Origin: an uncultured Bacteroidales bacterium
GTDB lineage: Bacteria; Bacteroidota; Bacteroidia; Bacteroidales; Paludibacteraceae
DNA: 64,000 nucleotides
Assembly: GCA_944321895.1 (NCBI GenBank)
Contig: CALUNA010000002.1
Location: forward strand, 1 to 64,000
Direction: 5' to 3'
Of this stretch, positions 63,435 to 64,000 are shown piece by piece. How positions within the stretch are numbered: the first letter of the stretch is position 1; each line of letters begins with the position of its first letter. Made by a program: the position numbers and the translations under genes. The notes below the pieces were generated by a model. The model had not been told where the DNA came from, did no database searches, and saw only the letters and a list, made by a program, of their open reading frames with translations.

Positions 63435-63442
63435 ATGTAGCA
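63435..63442 (-). promoter_or_regulatory. -7-like box before the oxidoreductase remnant
   Basis: Minus strand reads TACATTTG then CCTTGG. It lies 6 bases upstream of the first ATG of the remnant's frame and could still drive transcription of it. Confidence 0.35.
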
Positions 63443-63506
63443 ATTTTGGCTGTAATAACGCAGGTTGTCCGGATAAAAAACAGGAAATTTTTCCGATGCG
63501 GTGAAC

Positions 63507-63554
63507 AACAAGAAAGGAACCGTATCCGACAGGTGATGTAACGGATACGGTTCC
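63507..63554 (-). terminator. Terminator of the partial T9SS cargo gene
   Basis: GGAACCGTATCCG (63554-63542 on the minus strand) pairs perfectly with CGGATACGGTTCC (63528-63516), then TTTCTTGTTG. Stem 13 bp, 48 bases after the gene's stop. Confidence 0.8.
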
Positions 63555-63602
63555 TGGGTGTACAGACAGAAGGTTTTCTTCCCGTCTGGTTCTGTTAACA
63601 GC

Positions 63603-64000
63603 TTACTTCACAATCTTGTATGTGGTTTTCTGGCCGTTTGCAAAAACAAGGCTCAGCATATAGCTGCCTTTGGTCAGGGCAGAGCAGTCTATTTTCAGGT
63701 ATTCCGTGTTCGGACTTACGGTCAGTATTTGTTGTCCCATCAGGTTGAATACGGTCGCCATGGCTATCTTGTCTGCTGCCTGGATGTTCAGCACGTCGGC
63801 TACCGGATTCGGATAAACGGAACATTCCGTGTCCATTTCGATTGTCGTGTTCGTGCTTTGTCCGGCATTGTAAAGTTCCGATTCGTTGACGGTGAACTCA
63901 TTTGTACTCCACATGCCATCGCCAAGGGCTGGCGTATGCCATTGTACGGTAATGGCCATGTTGTTTAAGGAAGTAAGGTTTTCAAATCTCAGTTTCTCTC
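63603..64000 (-). CDS. T9SS-exported protein, C-terminal part (partial)
   Basis: The frame is open through the window edge, so at least 131 C-terminal residues are present and the gene starts beyond 64000. The end is a T9SS type A sorting domain: CSVYPNPVADVLNIQ, MATVFNLMGQQILTV, LTKGSYMLSL and terminal TTYKIVK. The preceding ~50 residues (MAITVQWHTPALGDG-like) contain no domain I recognise. It is another cargo of the T9SS used by the C10 protease, GH31 and SusF-like proteins of this window. Function of the missing part unknown. Confidence 0.88.
   Translation of the reverse strand, partial: EKLRFENLTSLNNMAITVQWHTPALGDGMWSTNEFTVNESELYNAGQSTNTTIEMDTECSVYPNPVADVLNIQAADKIAMATVFNLMGQQILTVSPNTEYLKIDCSALTKGSYMLSLVFANGQKTTYKIVK

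Overview
The window comes from a Bacteroidales (Bacteroidota) bacterium. The evidence is SusC/SusD pairs, a hybrid SusR-type regulator, type IX secretion (T9SS) C-terminal sorting domains on at least four proteins, a type III glutamine synthetase, DapL-type lysine synthesis, and recurrent promoters with the Bacteroidota -7 box TAnnTTTG, several with a -33 TTG/TTTG about 20 bases upstream. Most of the window has balanced base composition; one block near 42.9-46.2 kb is visibly AT-rich and looks acquired. I cannot name a genus.

Layout. 1-3.6 kb: the tail of a phage-fibre-like protein, then a decayed tandem array of a small lipoprotein and a C10 (streptopain-like) protease. One lipoprotein and one protease survive; a second lipoprotein has an amber stop and a second protease is cut to its N-terminus. 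3.7-6.5 kb: a thiamin pyrophosphate (THI-box) riboswitch in front of a TonB-dependent receptor. 6.8-9.0 kb: dapF-dapL. 9.1-21.7 kb: a nitrogen-assimilation block (outer-membrane protein, P-II, Amt, glutamine synthetase III, GltB, GltD, AsnB). Facing it is a fused NfnA/NfnB-type oxidoreductase. 24.4-29 kb: a small lipoprotein, guaA, a small outer-membrane protein and a SulP anion transporter. 29-35.8 kb: an AraC regulator divergent from an RND efflux operon. 35.9-40.5 kb: a TonB receptor and its lipoprotein partner. 40.78 kb: tRNA-Arg(CCG) with an unusual compensated D-loop/T-loop pair. 40.9-42.3 kb: a secreted transglutaminase-like protein.

42.4-46.2 kb is the most unusual part. A roughly 320-nt structured RNA with its own promoter and terminator is followed at once by an AT-rich, translationally coupled four-gene operon: an FkbH-like HAD/acyltransferase-type protein, two DUF488 proteins and a dual-OB-domain protein. 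No acyl carrier protein or polyketide gene is nearby, so the usual FkbH role does not fit.

46.3-62.7 kb: a polysaccharide utilisation locus whose enzymes (GH66, GH31, GH97) point to alpha-1,6-glucan (dextran). It has SusC/D/E proteins, a T9SS-type SusF-like binding protein and a divergent SusR-like regulator. The GH31 enzyme is unusual in carrying two SusE/F-like binding modules and a T9SS sorting domain, which would place it outside the cell. 62.8-64 kb: a flavodoxin-family remnant broken by one stop codon, and the C-terminus of another T9SS cargo that runs off the window.
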